Both the position numbers and the translations under genes were made by a program. From Rhipicephalus microplus (lineage: Eukaryota; Arthropoda; Arachnida; Ixodida; Ixodidae), in assembly GCF_043290135.1 (NCBI RefSeq), contig NC_134701.1:96056202-96120201 (forward strand): a DNA stretch of 64,000 bases, given 5' to 3'. Positions 46,763 through 57,955 of this stretch are shown piece by piece (within the stretch, counting starts at the first letter, position 1; each line of letters starts with the position of its first letter). The notes under the pieces are model-generated. The model was not told the origin of the DNA, did not search any database, and saw only the letters and a program-made list of their open reading frames with translations.

Positions 46763-47499
46763 TGTGGTGTACACGTATCCCGAAGGAGTACGGCCACCAG
46801 CGTGGGTCCGGTCTTAGCGAGCCGCAGGGCACGCGTTAACCGTCGCCGTGGCGAGAACACGATACTGCTCAACGTCGCAACACTTTATTGTGGCAACACC
46901 AAACGCAGTACAGCCCGTTGCAAATAGGCGCGGCGGGAAAGCAAGTAGGCTTATCCACGCCACGGGCACAAAGTACTACACAGGGTGCCACGAGCACGTC
47001 TCCGCGGTAAAGGTAATCCACGGAGACACCGGGGCAAAGGGGGCCCGGTTGCTCGAGCGAGGGCAAAGGCGCTCGCGTTGGCTTCGAAGGGAGACGGGTC
47101 GGCGTAGCTAGGCCACGCACTAGGACACCGTACTGCCCTTCGGCCGTGAGTACGCAGCGGGGCAACAAAAGGTGAGCGTTCGCATCGGGCGCGAGGCGCC
47201 GTCAGCGAAGTCCGACGAGCCCCGAGCGACGGGACTCGACGGACGGAAAAGAATGCGTGGCTCACCGTTTGAAGTCCCGAACTGTACTCGCCGCTCCCGA
47301 CGCAGCGCGCGAAAAACCTCTCGGGAGGCTCCCCGCGCGGCGCCACAGTCAACATCCGCTACCGGGTGAGGGAGTTATACGTCACTCCACCCTTCCCAGC
47401 GCGGCAGACAGCAAGGAGGGCAGACATGTCGGGACATGAGAACGGCAGAAAAGGCGGGAAAGCCCGCTTAAAGGCAGCGGGCCAGCCTCAATTCCCACA
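46763..47499 (-). repeat. 3' LTR (minus orientation) of the young element
   Basis: On the minus strand it starts TGTGGGAATTGAGG and ends GTACACCACA. It is near-identical to 49833-50569. Confidence 0.93.
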
Positions 47500-48714
47500 T
47501 CCCCCTCTCCTAAATTTGCCCTTTACCGGTCCGCAAAAGGCAGCCGGACGTCACCCATGCAGTTAAAATGACACTGCTATGAGCGACAGCTAACCTCAGT
47601 CCAGCCCTGTTACTGCTGCTAAAAAAAAGATCACAAATGAGAAACAAAACATAAATAACAAAGTAAACACATGACACTATACAAATAACTGCGGAAGGGA
47701 GCACAGCAACGTGGCAGTAGTGTTCGTGGTGCTGAAGGGGGATAGCGTCCAGTGCGCGGAGGGGCGGTAAATGCGTGACAGTGTCCGCTGGGTGCGATGC
47801 CCGAATGCGAGGTCAGAGGTACGGGAGGGGGCTCACTGATGGCTCGTTGCTGGTCTTGATAAGCAGCGAGTCCGACGAACGCTGCCTCGGCTGTGCTTCG
47901 GAGGCCCCCGCATTTCTGGCTCGATGATGAAGCGGGAACGTTGCGCGAAGCTGGGCCTCTCCAGTGCTCAGGGAGGCCGACCCAAATTGGCTGCGAATGG
48001 CGTTGGCCGGCAGCATATAGCTGCTTTCAGCTGGCCTCGCGCAGGAGCCATGGTGGTAAAGGCAGCGGGGCTTCTTCGACGACGGCCGAGAGCAGAGCAC
48101 AGCCAGATGGTCTGACGTCAGTGGGTCAATGACCCCCCAGCACCTCCAGCGTCCGCATCGATGGGGGGGAGCCATGACGCACTCTTCGCGGGCTCGCACT
48201 GAAGCGTCACGCACTTACACACGCACACACACCGCCGACGGCTGCGCGAGCGTAGGCGCAAAGCGTCCTTCGTCTCTCTCCCCCGGCAAGCACCGACACT
48301 CAAGGTCACACACAGCTCCCTTCGTGGTAGACGAAACGAACACCGAAAAAAAAGTGAAAACAGAGCAAAACGACACTCAACATCTGGCGAAAAACATAAA
48401 ACACAAATAACACTTAATATTAGACAAAAATAAACATAAAATACACATGAACACTTGAAAAAAAAAAGAAACACTGGCAGCAGACACGGCGGGGTCAACT
48501 TCTTTACGAGAAGAGGCCGTAAAGAAGCTAACCTATACTGAGGCTAGACAGTAAACTGAGGGCCTTCGGTTGCGGAGAAGTCCGCCGTCCGGCGCGAAAT
48601 CACAGAGGTGACCGCTTCCTCAGCTTATACCGGTGCGGGGTCCGAATGCGGTCCGCCGCTCCGGGTGTGCCCGTTGCTTGCGCGAAGTGCCGCAGGGCAC
48701 TGGCGCAAGCTCGT

Positions 48715-49115
48715 CAGCCCATGACAAAGGGCTTCATGTCTGCGATGTGGGCACGGCTGAGTTTTCCCAAAGGGGATCTTTCAGCTAGTACGCGCCACGG
48801 ACGCTCACTGACAATCGGTTCATAAGACCGGGCGGCCTTCTAACCCTTGGCTCAACCGTTTGTCAGACGTGGCAGGCACGGAATAGCGATAAAAGCCACG
48901 CTTCGTGCCGGGCCAGGTCACAACATTGCTCAGTTTGCAAAAACTTTCGAGCCACTCAGGTGACCGGCCATGGGTTCGTCGTGAGAGGATCGCAACAGTG
49001 CGGCTCTTAGACTTTTGGGCATAACCACCTTAAACGGGTCTATGGACTCGTCGTCAGTGGCTATATATTTCAGCAGGAGCCCGTCATGGTCCAGCAAAAT
49101 GAATCCGCCGGGGAC
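48715..49115 (-). pseudogene. pol remnant: integrase zinc-binding part fused to integrase C-terminus
   Basis: Minus strand, 49112 to about 48935: GGFILLDHDGLLLKYIA and PKSLRAALLRSSHDEPMAGHL match the Gypsy integrase H2C2 zinc-binding region, with the frame shifting after KVFAN. About 48900-48830 resembles the second Cys pair region (CHV, then QTVEPRVRRP). About 48812-48715 reads RPWRVLAERSPLGKLSRAHIADMKPF to a stop, typical of the pol C-terminus. The catalytic core that should lie between is absent, so the element arose from a full Gypsy by deletion. Sequences named here are motif pointers; no complete protein exists. Confidence 0.72.
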
Positions 49116-49819
49116 TCAGCGACACACGCTGTTTCAGCCCCCTAATCGCGCCCGCCACAGAACAAGCAGCGTAACGGCGCTCCGCGCCTCTTCAAGACGG
49201 TTTAACGGCGCCCGCCGCAAAGCAAGCAGCGTATACGGCGCTCCGTCCCTCCGAGACTCGAAACGGATCACTCTGCTGAGCCTTCAGTGGCTCTTCGCTG
49301 CCGAAAGCAATTCCCATTCTCCCAAATGGGGGAGTCTGGTATCGCGCCCACTCAGGACCGCAGCAACCGCCGCGTGAGTCGGCGTTACGGGTTCGCTCTC
49401 GGCCTCGTGGCCTTCGGAAAGCTCCCCCGCTCGGCCGCTTCGCGGTGCGCCGCTTACCTGGTTAGCAGCCAAGGTTTGTCCGCATGGGGACTCACCCTTC
49501 TCGCCGAATGGCGGCGAAGCTGCTGTTTCGCCCCCGACGCTTGCATGTGCTAAGGCATCGCGAGCGGCCGTCGCACCGAAATCCAGGTTCTCGGCAGACA
49601 ACAAGGGGCACGAGATAGCGCGTCAGCTACCACGTAGGAGTGTATTCACCACAAAAAGGGGTGACGACACAGGCGAGCGCCGAAGCGCGCCCGTCGATAG
49701 AGGCGGTGGCCTCTTGCTGCAACGCGGCATGCCACGAAGCAGACATGTTGCGACGAGCCCGAATCGCGCAGGCGAACTGACTCGCTAAGAGCAGTCAAAA
49801 GCTAGAGCTTTTGATACCG

Positions 49820-49832
49820 CGTTGGGCGCCAG
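49820..49832 (-). promoter_or_regulatory. tRNA-Lys-type primer-binding site
   Basis: The minus strand reads C then TGGCGCCCAACG directly after the LTR end CCACA. This is the complement of a tRNA-Lys 3' end as used by many retroelements, and it fixes the element's orientation. Confidence 0.85.
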
Positions 49833-50569
49833 TGTGGTGTACACGTATCCCGAAGGAGTACGGCCACCAGCGTGGGTCCGGTCTTAGCGAGCCGCAGGGC
49901 ACGCGTTAACCGTCGCCGTGGCGAGAACACGATACTGCTCAACGTCGCAACACTTTATTGTGGCAACACCAAACGCAGTACAGCCCGTTGCAAATAGGCG
50001 CGGCGGGAAAGCAAGTAGGCTTATCCACGCCACGGGCACAAAGTACTACACAGGGTGCCACGAGCACGTCTCCGCGGTAAAGGTAATCCACGGAGACACC
50101 GGGACAAAGGGGGCCCGGTTGCTCGAGCGAGGGCAAAGGCGCTCGCGTTGGCTTCGAAGGGAGACGGGTCGGCGTAGCTAGGCCACGCACTAGGACACCG
50201 TACTGCCCTTCGGCCGTGAGTACGCAGCGGGGCAACAAAAGGTGAGCGTTCGCATCGGGCGCGAGGCGCCGTCAGCGAAGTCCGACGAGCCCCGAGCGAC
50301 GGGACTCGACGGACGGAAAAGAATGCGTGGCTCACCGTTTGAAGTCCCGGACTGTACTCGCCGCTCCCGACGCAGCGCGCGAAAAACCTCTCGGGAGGCT
50401 CCCCGCGCGGCGCCACAGTCAACATCCGCTACCGGGTGAGGGAGTTATACGTCACTCCACCCTTCCCAGCGCGGCAGACAGCAAGGAGGGCAGACATGTC
50501 GGGACATGAGAACGGCAGAAAAGGCGGGAAAGCCCGCTTAAAGGCAGCGGGCCAGCCTCAATTCCCACA
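49833..50569 (-). repeat. 5' LTR (minus orientation) of the young element
   Basis: 737 bp, the direct copy of 46763-47499. Frames inside either LTR (e.g. 99-134 codons) are duplicated exactly and show no family motif, so they are not listed as genes. Confidence 0.93.
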
Positions 50570-50574
50570 CAGTA

Positions 50575-51182
50575 CAAACACTGCAGCTGCCACCATGTGG
50601 CATTGTTTCATAGCCTGGATTCATGGACGCCGAACTCTTCAAACAGCGACGCTCTGTGTGCCCACGCCAGTCTCAGCCGGTCCAGTGCTGGCGCTGCTGG
50701 CGCTACAGCCACAAAACTGTTGCGTGCGCGTTGGACGAACGGTGCGCGCGCTGTGAAGGGCCACACCCTCGCGCCCAGTTCCATGCGAAACAAGCGCGCT
50801 GCCCTTTCTGCGGCGCCACTCATCCAGCCACGGAGCCCCGCTGCCCAAGATGGCAAAAGGAGCGCCGCGTACTGGGAATACACGCGAAATCGGCACGCCC
50901 CATCTCGCGAAGGAAAGCCTTGGATGCAATTCGCAGGAATTCTCCTGCTGTGCGGGACGCCACCACCCCCGCGGGCCTCTCGTACACGGCAGCCACCAGC
51001 GGAGCCCCATCACAAAGCGTGAGCCCGCCCAGGAAGAAATCCTTGGTTCTCCTTGGACAATTGATATTCTCGAAGCGGCTCTCTCGGCAGTGCTACACTA
51101 CCTGCCAGCTGGCAGCCACATCCACCAGCGCTGTGAAGAGGCACTGGCCGTGCAGCAAGCACTCACCAACAATGGCGAGTAA
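50575..51182 (+). pseudogene. LINE ORF1 (gag-like, CCHC knuckles), 5' part missing or split
   Basis: Three consecutive Cys/His knuckles are seen: CWRCWRYSHKTVAC, a CARC-H-like second one, and CPFCGATHPATEPRC (about 50680-50860). This is the ORF1 arrangement of Jockey/R1/I-type LINEs. A shift near 51030 moves the frame, which ends with EEALAVQQALTNNGE and TAA at 51180-51182. The stop overlaps the ORF2 start in ATGGCGAGTAA. The frame also extends leftward across the LTR element's target site: sequence 46640-46762 would be in phase with 50575 if the LTR element were absent. Confidence 0.75.
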
Positions 51183-54100
51183 ACCTTGTGAACAGCGGCC
51201 GTGCATTCTGACTTGGAACTTTCGCTCTTTGCTCGCCGTCACAAGGAACTCGTTGAACACCTACAACTCAACGAGTTCGACAGCATCGCACTCCAGAAAG
51301 CCTGGGTTCATGACAATGAATGCAACCTTCCTGAATTCACCGCATACCACTGCGGCGCGCAATGTGAGGTGCACGAGTGTATGGAACCAGTGTGTAGCGA
51401 CCCTTCACACCCACCCGCTAGCCTTCGTGCCCCTAGTTTTGCGCGCCGCGGCTTCGCCCATTGCAACATCGACATCTCTAGTGTTCTGTACAATGCGGTT
51501 GAGTGTGTCGCGGTGAAAGTGCGCGTTGGTGAGTGCGACACCACTTTCGCATCCGTTTACGTAGAGCCGGTCCGCCGACGGGATACGACTTTTGTGACGA
51601 GGCTGGTGGGGCTCTTGAGTGATAATGTCTTCATCCTCGGAGACTTCAACTTTCACCCCACAGTGTGAGAAAGTGGCCACATTTATCCCAGAGGCAGGGC
51701 CTTATTGGACTCGATTATTGAGACCGGCCTCCTGGTGATCAACACCGGCGTGCCAACGTTAGTTCGTCGCCAGGTGCAACGCAGTGTGATCAACCTCTCC
51801 ATGGGGAGCGACCGCTGCCAATTCGAGTGGATACCGGCTGCCGACACGTGGGGCTCGAACCACTACCTGATTTACTTCGAACCACTCGATCGGCGATGCG
51901 CACACACGCGCATGCACACCATGACGGACTGGCCGTGGTTTCGTGAACTCTCGGCCATTTCCCCACCTGCGGGCATCATTTTTTTTTTTTTCGGATTTGG
52001 CTCTGTGTTGTGGCGGCTTCCTGCAAGTGTGTGGTGCCGGCTGGAACTCCTGTGCCAGATATTGCACTCTTCAGGCTTCGTGCTATCCGCCACAGACTGC
52101 AGCGTCGAGCTATCAAAAGTGACCCACCCGGAACACTGGACAATCTACAATCGTCCCTACGCTGTGTATCGACGTCATGCAAAATGGCAGTGCAACCAAT
52201 CGTGGGGGAGCCTCTGTGTGATCCTGGACGACCCCGGACGTCCGGCGCATGCGTGGCGGATCTTTTCGGCAGTTCTTGGCCTGGCGGAAGCGCGATCTCC
52301 CTTCTGGCAATCGCCATGTCTCAGGGGCTCACCTACCCACAACTCGCCGAGCTCCTGGCAGACACCCTGTTTCACAGCGCTACACTGGCTGCTGCAGAAA
52401 TGCCTCCGCTTCCAGAACATCATCGGAGGGAGTGGTACGCCCCGCAACGCTTCTTCCCCAGCTTAACGATTCACCACAAGGTCAACGCATTGTGCAACGA
52501 AGACTTTACACTTGGTGAGCCTCAACACGCGCTGGCGTCGCCTAAGCGTCGCTCGGCGGCCAGCAAGAATGGAGCGACTTACCAAATGCTCCACAAACTC
52601 AACGACTCGCAGCTCCCGGTGCTTTCGGCCGCGTACAATGACGTTTGACGCACGGGAATCGTGCCGCAAGAGTGGCGCGAAGCCATCATCATTCCCGTGC
52701 TCAAACAGGGCAAACCAGCAGCAGACCCGGCTTCATACCGGCCAGTTTCGCTCACATCAGCAAGGGGAAAGCTCTTCGAGGCAATGGCACTGAGGAGACT
52801 TGAGTGGATTTCCGAGGCACTGGACGTCTTCTATCCCTCGCAGTGCAGTTTCCGCCAAACCCGAGCCACTGCCGATGCCCTCGCCCACGTGATCTCGACG
52901 GTGGAAGAGGCGTGCCACAGAGGGGAAGCGGGCTACCTCGTCCTGCTAGATATCAGGTCGGCCTTCGACTCCCTGCCACACCCAACCATCCTGGACGCGG
53001 TGCGCAACATAAGAGTGAGCAGACTTCTCCTGTACGTCGCTGCCTTTCTTGATGGTGTGCGCGTTGGGGGAGCCATCAGTGAACCGCCTCCTGTGTCTGT
53101 TGGTGTCCCGCAGGGCTCAGCTCCTTCTTATTCAATGTCGCCTTGGCTGACATTGGGGACTACATTTCCCAAACTTTGTCGCCCAATGTGCGTGTCGCCA
53201 TCTACGCGAATGACATTGCGGTGTTCGCGGCGCGGCACTCTGCAACGGTACAGTATGTGCGTACTAGTGTTCAGAGTGTGCTCACGCCATCGAGGCATAC
53301 ATCACCGGCAAGGGGATGTGCCTCTCTCCGGCCAAGATGAAGGCTCTGATGGTGCACAGCAGATGTGCTGCACGGCACTACACGCCTCAATTCACGCTCC
53401 AGGGTGTCTCCATTCCTTGGTCGAGACGAGTGAAATACTTCGGAGGTGTGCTTGGTCTGCCTAGTGCAGGAACGCAAGAACGGTGGCCTCTGCTGCACGG
53501 GCGCTTCTTGCACGCGGCAACGGATGCTTGCTGACACTTGCCTTGAGACTTCAACGGCGTGGCGTTGGCGCGCATCCTCTACAGCCTCCCGCTTGCTTCT
53601 CTCACGCCTGCCGACTGGGTGCAACTGGATACTGTGCATCGAACTGCCATGCGGCAGTACTTCCGTCTGCACCGCTTCTTGCACACTGCCCCACCCTCGC
53701 TGAGGCGGGCGACATGCCGCTATCGCTGCATGCCCACAGGCATGCTCTCAATCACATCGAGCACAAGCATCGCTCGCGACACGGCCAGCAACTCGTCTTT
53801 TGCCTCCACGACCTCCAGCACTCGAGGATGTGGGCCGGTGTGCATGATGCCGCACAATGCCGCGCCCTGGTACCTGGCATTCAAGATGTGGACGACTTTG
53901 AGGCCCCCGCCCTGCTGGTATTGCCTATTGAGAATCCGCACGTGTATCCCCGGCATGAGGAGCAAGCGCGCAACTCCTGTGTGGGTGCTTCGTCAGTAAA
54001 CAGCTGCCACTCTGCAGGATCAGCTAGTGGGGCACCTCTGAGTGTTCACCGGCGGATCGGTGTTGACAGATGGTTCGGCCACTGCTGCGTCTCGTGCCCT

Positions 54101-54880
54101 CCTTGGAGGTGCACATCCAGTGTCGACTTGTGTGTGCGGCCTCTTCGACGGTCGCGGAGCTCGCCGCGCTCGACCTTGCAGCGGACACGCTCCTGCAGCA
54201 GCAGGTTGCTTAGGCCGTGGTCCTCTCGAACTTGCGGACCGCACTCCAGCTGCTTGCGAGGGGCCCCAGGGGACCGCCTTTCGCCAGGTGCATCGTGCCC
54301 AGACTTGAGGCCTTGCAGGACCTGGGCTAGGATCTCATGCTGTAGTGTATAGCTGCCCACATCGGTATGCACGGCAACGAGTCCACCAACCAGCTAGCGA
54401 AAGCGGCGCATGCAGCGGCCACGCCCACAACAACATCAGTCGGCCCCTTTGACGTTGTGCGGAAACAGGTTTCCCTTGCCATCACCTCCCGCCATCTAAA
54501 TAAGCGCGTGGCGGCCGGCAAGCTTCCACGCTCCCTCCCAAGAACCGGCTTCCCGGGGAGAGAGTGAGCTTTACTCCTCTGCCTGCGCGTCGGCCAGCAG
54601 AGGACGGCGGACAGAATCCACTGGCAAAGCGAAGCCCGTCCTGCTCGCATTGCCTGCAGCCAAAGACTTCAGAGCATATTCTGCTGCAGTGTGGTGCTTA
54701 TATTGATGAGAGCAGCGGTCCCATCGCTGCTTAGTAACGACAGGGGCTCGCTACTTCCACTGTGGAAGAACTCCTGTTCCCAAGGACACATGCGAGTGTG
54801 ATTAAGCGTGTGCTTGGTGCACGGATCGCGTTCCTCGAGGACACGGTGCTCCTTGAGCGCCTTTGACTTCATGGACGCCA
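51172..54880 (+). pseudogene. LINE ORF2: endonuclease, reverse transcriptase, RNase H; many lesions
   Basis: The ATG at 51172 overlaps the ORF1 stop. The AP-endonuclease region starts ILTWNFRSL and changes frame near 51220; LQKAW stands where LQE is catalytic, LGDFNFHP is kept, a TGA (51666) replaces Trp, and GSNHYLI replaces GSDH. A T-run near 51980 and further shifts damage the linker. Reverse transcriptase spans about 52.66-53.45 kb: IIIPVLKQGKP, SYRPVSLTS and VLLDIRSAFDSLPH, and the active site reads YANDIAVF instead of YADD. RNase H follows (LTDGSATAA near 54060, AAHIGMHGNESTNQLAKAAH near 54360). An RNase H domain places it in the I/R1-like group rather than CR1. It ends in an A-rich tract near 54890. 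Confidence 0.82.
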
Positions 54881-54889
54881 AGTCAAAAA

Positions 54890-55330
54890 AAGAGAATCGG
54901 TCCAATCGGTCATACCAGTTCTTGGCAATTGGTCTTAAATGGAATGAATTAGAAAGCAATTGGGATGTGGTGCTTCAATGTGGAGGACCAATTGGACCAC
55001 ACAGTTACGATTGGTCACTTCTATAGGCCCACCAGTTTCCGATTCGTCTCCCAATTGGAATGCTTGTCAGTCCAATTGGTTGCACACATCCCAATTGGTA
55101 AACCATTGGAACAGTGGATCTCAATTGGCCTCTCAATTAGAATCCTTGTTGGCCCAATTGGATTAGCACACCCAAATTGGAAGAAACTTTCCAATTGGAG
55201 AAGACCCTTTACTGGAAACATTCTAGTTGTAAAGAGTTCATGTTGTGAGTATTCAACTGGTTCACCTAATAGAAACCAGTTAATTTCAACTGGCTGACCA
55301 GCTAAAGACCAGTTCTTTTCAACTGGTTGA
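54890..55330. repeat. CAATTGG-rich palindromic short-repeat array
   Basis: More than a dozen copies of CCAATTGG or one-base variants (CCCAATTGG, TCAATTGG, CCAAATTGG) occur at intervals of about 18-25 bp from 54900 to 55200. Related CAACTGG / CCAGTT motifs continue to about 55330. The spacer sequences vary. The core is self-complementary. Confidence 0.8.
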
Positions 55331-57100
55331 ACCTATGGAGTGCCATGTGCAAGTTCTGTGAAATTGGCAATAAGTGAAAGTGATAAAAATTTTGTAACAT
55401 TTGTTTTTAAATCATAAAACACCTTACTACAGTACTGCTGCACACTTTTCTTGCCACTTGACATCTTTATCACGCGAGCAGCCGCCGCAGTTTATTCATA
55501 AGAGAACACAGTGAGAAAGGGGCTGAGCAAGCATTGGTTTAGTACTAACAACCCTTCCAAAAACGCTGCATTCGAAGCAATAAAGTAAGGTCAAAATAAA
55601 CTTTAAAAACTAATTTCTCATTACAAAATTTTCTATTGTTTTTTGACCAGAGCAATAGTCATGTAATTTATACTTTCATAAAGTGCATGCGCTCACAGTG
55701 CAAGCGCGGCGGCAAGTGCCATCAGCATCGTCATCAGCAGCGCACCACTGCAGCGAACACAAGTCATAAGCTTTACCAGCATGTTTTATATGCAGCGTCA
55801 TTGCAATAATTATGTTGGCGTGATCTATTGAATCAGCCCCATTTGTTCACAATCAAGGCAAGTATTTTGTTTTTGTACCACCTTAACTGCTGTATTATTA
55901 GCACCTTTTGTTCGATACCCTAACTAGTGTTGGCTCGCGACTACAGCAGACACGGTGCACGTGCGCAGCAGACATGGGGTGTGGGAGCTTCTGTACGTGG
56001 TAAGCCTTGTTACATCAATAACATTTCCATCCTTCATGCAGAGGTAACCACACTGGTCTGTAACACTCGAATGACGCGCTCCGAATTGCACTGTCGATGT
56101 TGGCATGCATGACTGCTTAGGATGAATTCTCCACGTGTTGAGTATCTCGAACTACCCGATCTGGAAAGTGCCAGAGCGTTCAGTTACAGCGTTTTAAGAC
56201 TAGTGTATTGTGTAGTGTATATGACTAGTGTAGGTATTGTGATAGCAATTATATGAACACTGTCAGCGAAATTTCGTGGTCGCCGCTGATCTCTACAGAG
56301 CCCAAACCGATAACATCGCTCACACATCGTCTGTTTTACGTGCGAGTAAAAGCGCCCAAACCTAGGCACCAACGCTGCTGAAACAGAGATGAAATGACCC
56401 AGCAGTCACCATCGCGTGAAGGGCACATGCGATAACATCGCTCCGCGTGCGAGGCCTGTCGTCGCTTGCTTACGAATAATTTTTTCGGGCAAGGGACCAT
56501 TGTACAGACCTGCCGACCACTCGCCTTCCCCTAGGTCAACCTTCTCCACTCACAGCCCAAGAAAACAAGCCGTGTCAGGCACTCTTTTCAGCAACCCTTG
56601 GTGGCGAGTAAAAAAAAAAACAAAAAAAAGAATGTTGGAGAAAAAAGGTAAGGATATTGGGGAGGAGCCCTCAATAAGGGGGTTGGGGATAAAAGAGACA
56701 GTGAGGAGTAAACAGTCCGATGATAAAAGAAAAAAACTTTTAAAAAGTTCTCACTTGCGAAAGGCAGAAGCGGCTGGTTAATCATGGTGGGCGGCTTAAA
56801 AAAGCCCTGTCATTAGGCTCAAGGAACCCTTGAGGAAGCAGGGTTCAGCTTAGCTCCTTGAGAGAGAGGAGAAAGGGGTCGCATAAAAAAAAAGTACAGA
56901 AAGTGGGTGGTGAGGTGTGGGTATAAGCATGCGTGTCAAGAATGACAAGGTGAAGAAAAGAGGAAGAGAAAGAAGTTGTCTTGAATAGGTAATTTAAAAT
57001 GCTGGAAGGAGGGAGAAGAAGAGAAAAAAAGAAGAAGGCGCGAGGCGAGTGAGGAACGTGAGAGCCGGGACGTGGCGTTCGAGGGGCCAAGGGCTGCGGA
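55331..57100. other. No recognisable gene
   Basis: AT-rich to about 55900, then mixed composition. Purine-rich segments lie at 56600-56760 and 56860-57060. Frames at 56416-56781 and 56845-57378 are low-complexity or lie antisense to the minisatellite. Confidence 0.4.
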
Positions 57101-57115
57101 AGTTCGGACTGGGTC

Positions 57116-57495
57116 TCGCTCCAGGCTCCCGCCTGACTCGGCGAGCAGCGCAAGGAAGTACCGCTGCCCCTGGTTCTCGCCCGAGCACCTAACTCGGCGA
57201 GCAGCTCACGGAGCAACCGGTGATCCTGGACGGCAGTTCTCGCCCGAGCACCTGACTCGGCGAGCAGCGCACAGAGCAACCACTGATCCTGGGCTGCAGT
57301 TTTCCGCCCGAGCACCGACCTCGGCGAGCAGCCCCGGAACCACCGCCGATCCTGGGCTGCAGTTTCCCTCTCGAGCACCGACCTCGGCGAGCAGCCCCGA
57401 AACCACCGCCAACCCTGGCCTGCAGTCTATCCCGCCCGAGCACCTGCCTCGGCGAGAAACCACTGGAGCTACCGCTGTAGTGGTTCTTCAACATC
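57116..57495. repeat. 63-bp minisatellite, about five to six units
   Basis: Units begin near GCCCGAGCACC at 57179, 57242, 57306, 57370 and 57432, with an incomplete unit before. Each holds CTCGGCGAGCAGC and a GATCCTGGGCTGCAGTT-like end. As 63 is a multiple of three, both strands keep open frames with 21-residue repeats. Coding status is unsupported by any start, splice or family match. Confidence 0.88.
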
Positions 57496-57935
57496 GTCGC
57501 CACCGTTGAGCATCGATATGGCGTGTCATCACGCCTGAGAGGGACTCCCGGCGGACCAGAGGCCACGCGACAACTGTAAGCGCGAGACTTGGAGAACGCC
57601 AACGGAATCGGACGTTGAAACGCGCGTCATTAGGACATCTCCTTTTCTTTGTTTTTCAACGTGTGCGTGTTTTTGTTGCTGTTTCATTTTGTGATTTTTA
57701 GGGTAATGAAGTGGGAGTTTTCGTTTGGTACCATCAGCCTCTATGGTTCATTTCGCAACGCCCGACGAGCGAACCAGGCCTCAGCATATATGCGTGACAA
57801 CGCGCAGTTCTCCTTCCGGGTGCAGGTGAGGGAGAGTGAGTCCTTCGCAGCATCACCCCTTCCCCCACCCTTTTTTGTCCGCCCGAGTCAGTGTGCCACT
57901 CCCTATTATGTCATAGTAAGAAGCTGACTATGCGC

Positions 57936-57955
57936 CCCCCCCCCCCCCCCCAACC
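57936..57955. repeat. Poly-C tract
   Basis: A run of about 17 C. A similar run lies at about 60650-60666. Confidence 0.9.

Larger units (their letters stand above)
46763..50569 (-). mobile_element. Young, internally deleted Gypsy-type LTR element (non-autonomous)
   Basis: Two 737-bp LTRs (46763-47499 and 49833-50569) differ at two positions by eye (47034/50104 and 47280/50350). The target duplication is CAGT (46759-46762 and 50570-50573). Orientation is minus: next to the right LTR the minus strand reads TGGCGCCCAACG, a tRNA-Lys-type primer site (about 49820-49831), and next to the left LTR it reads GGAGAGGGGGA, a polypurine tract (47500-47510). The 2.33-kb interior lacks gag, protease, reverse transcriptase and the integrase core but keeps pol scraps. 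It must have moved using another element's proteins. Confidence 0.9.

Noticed and set aside
46848..47355. Open frames duplicated exactly at 49918-50425
   Set aside because: They lie within the two LTR copies; identity reflects recent LTR duplication, not gene duplication.
56845..57378. 177-codon minus-strand frame
   Set aside because: It is mostly the antisense of the 63-bp minisatellite and purine-rich low-complexity sequence.
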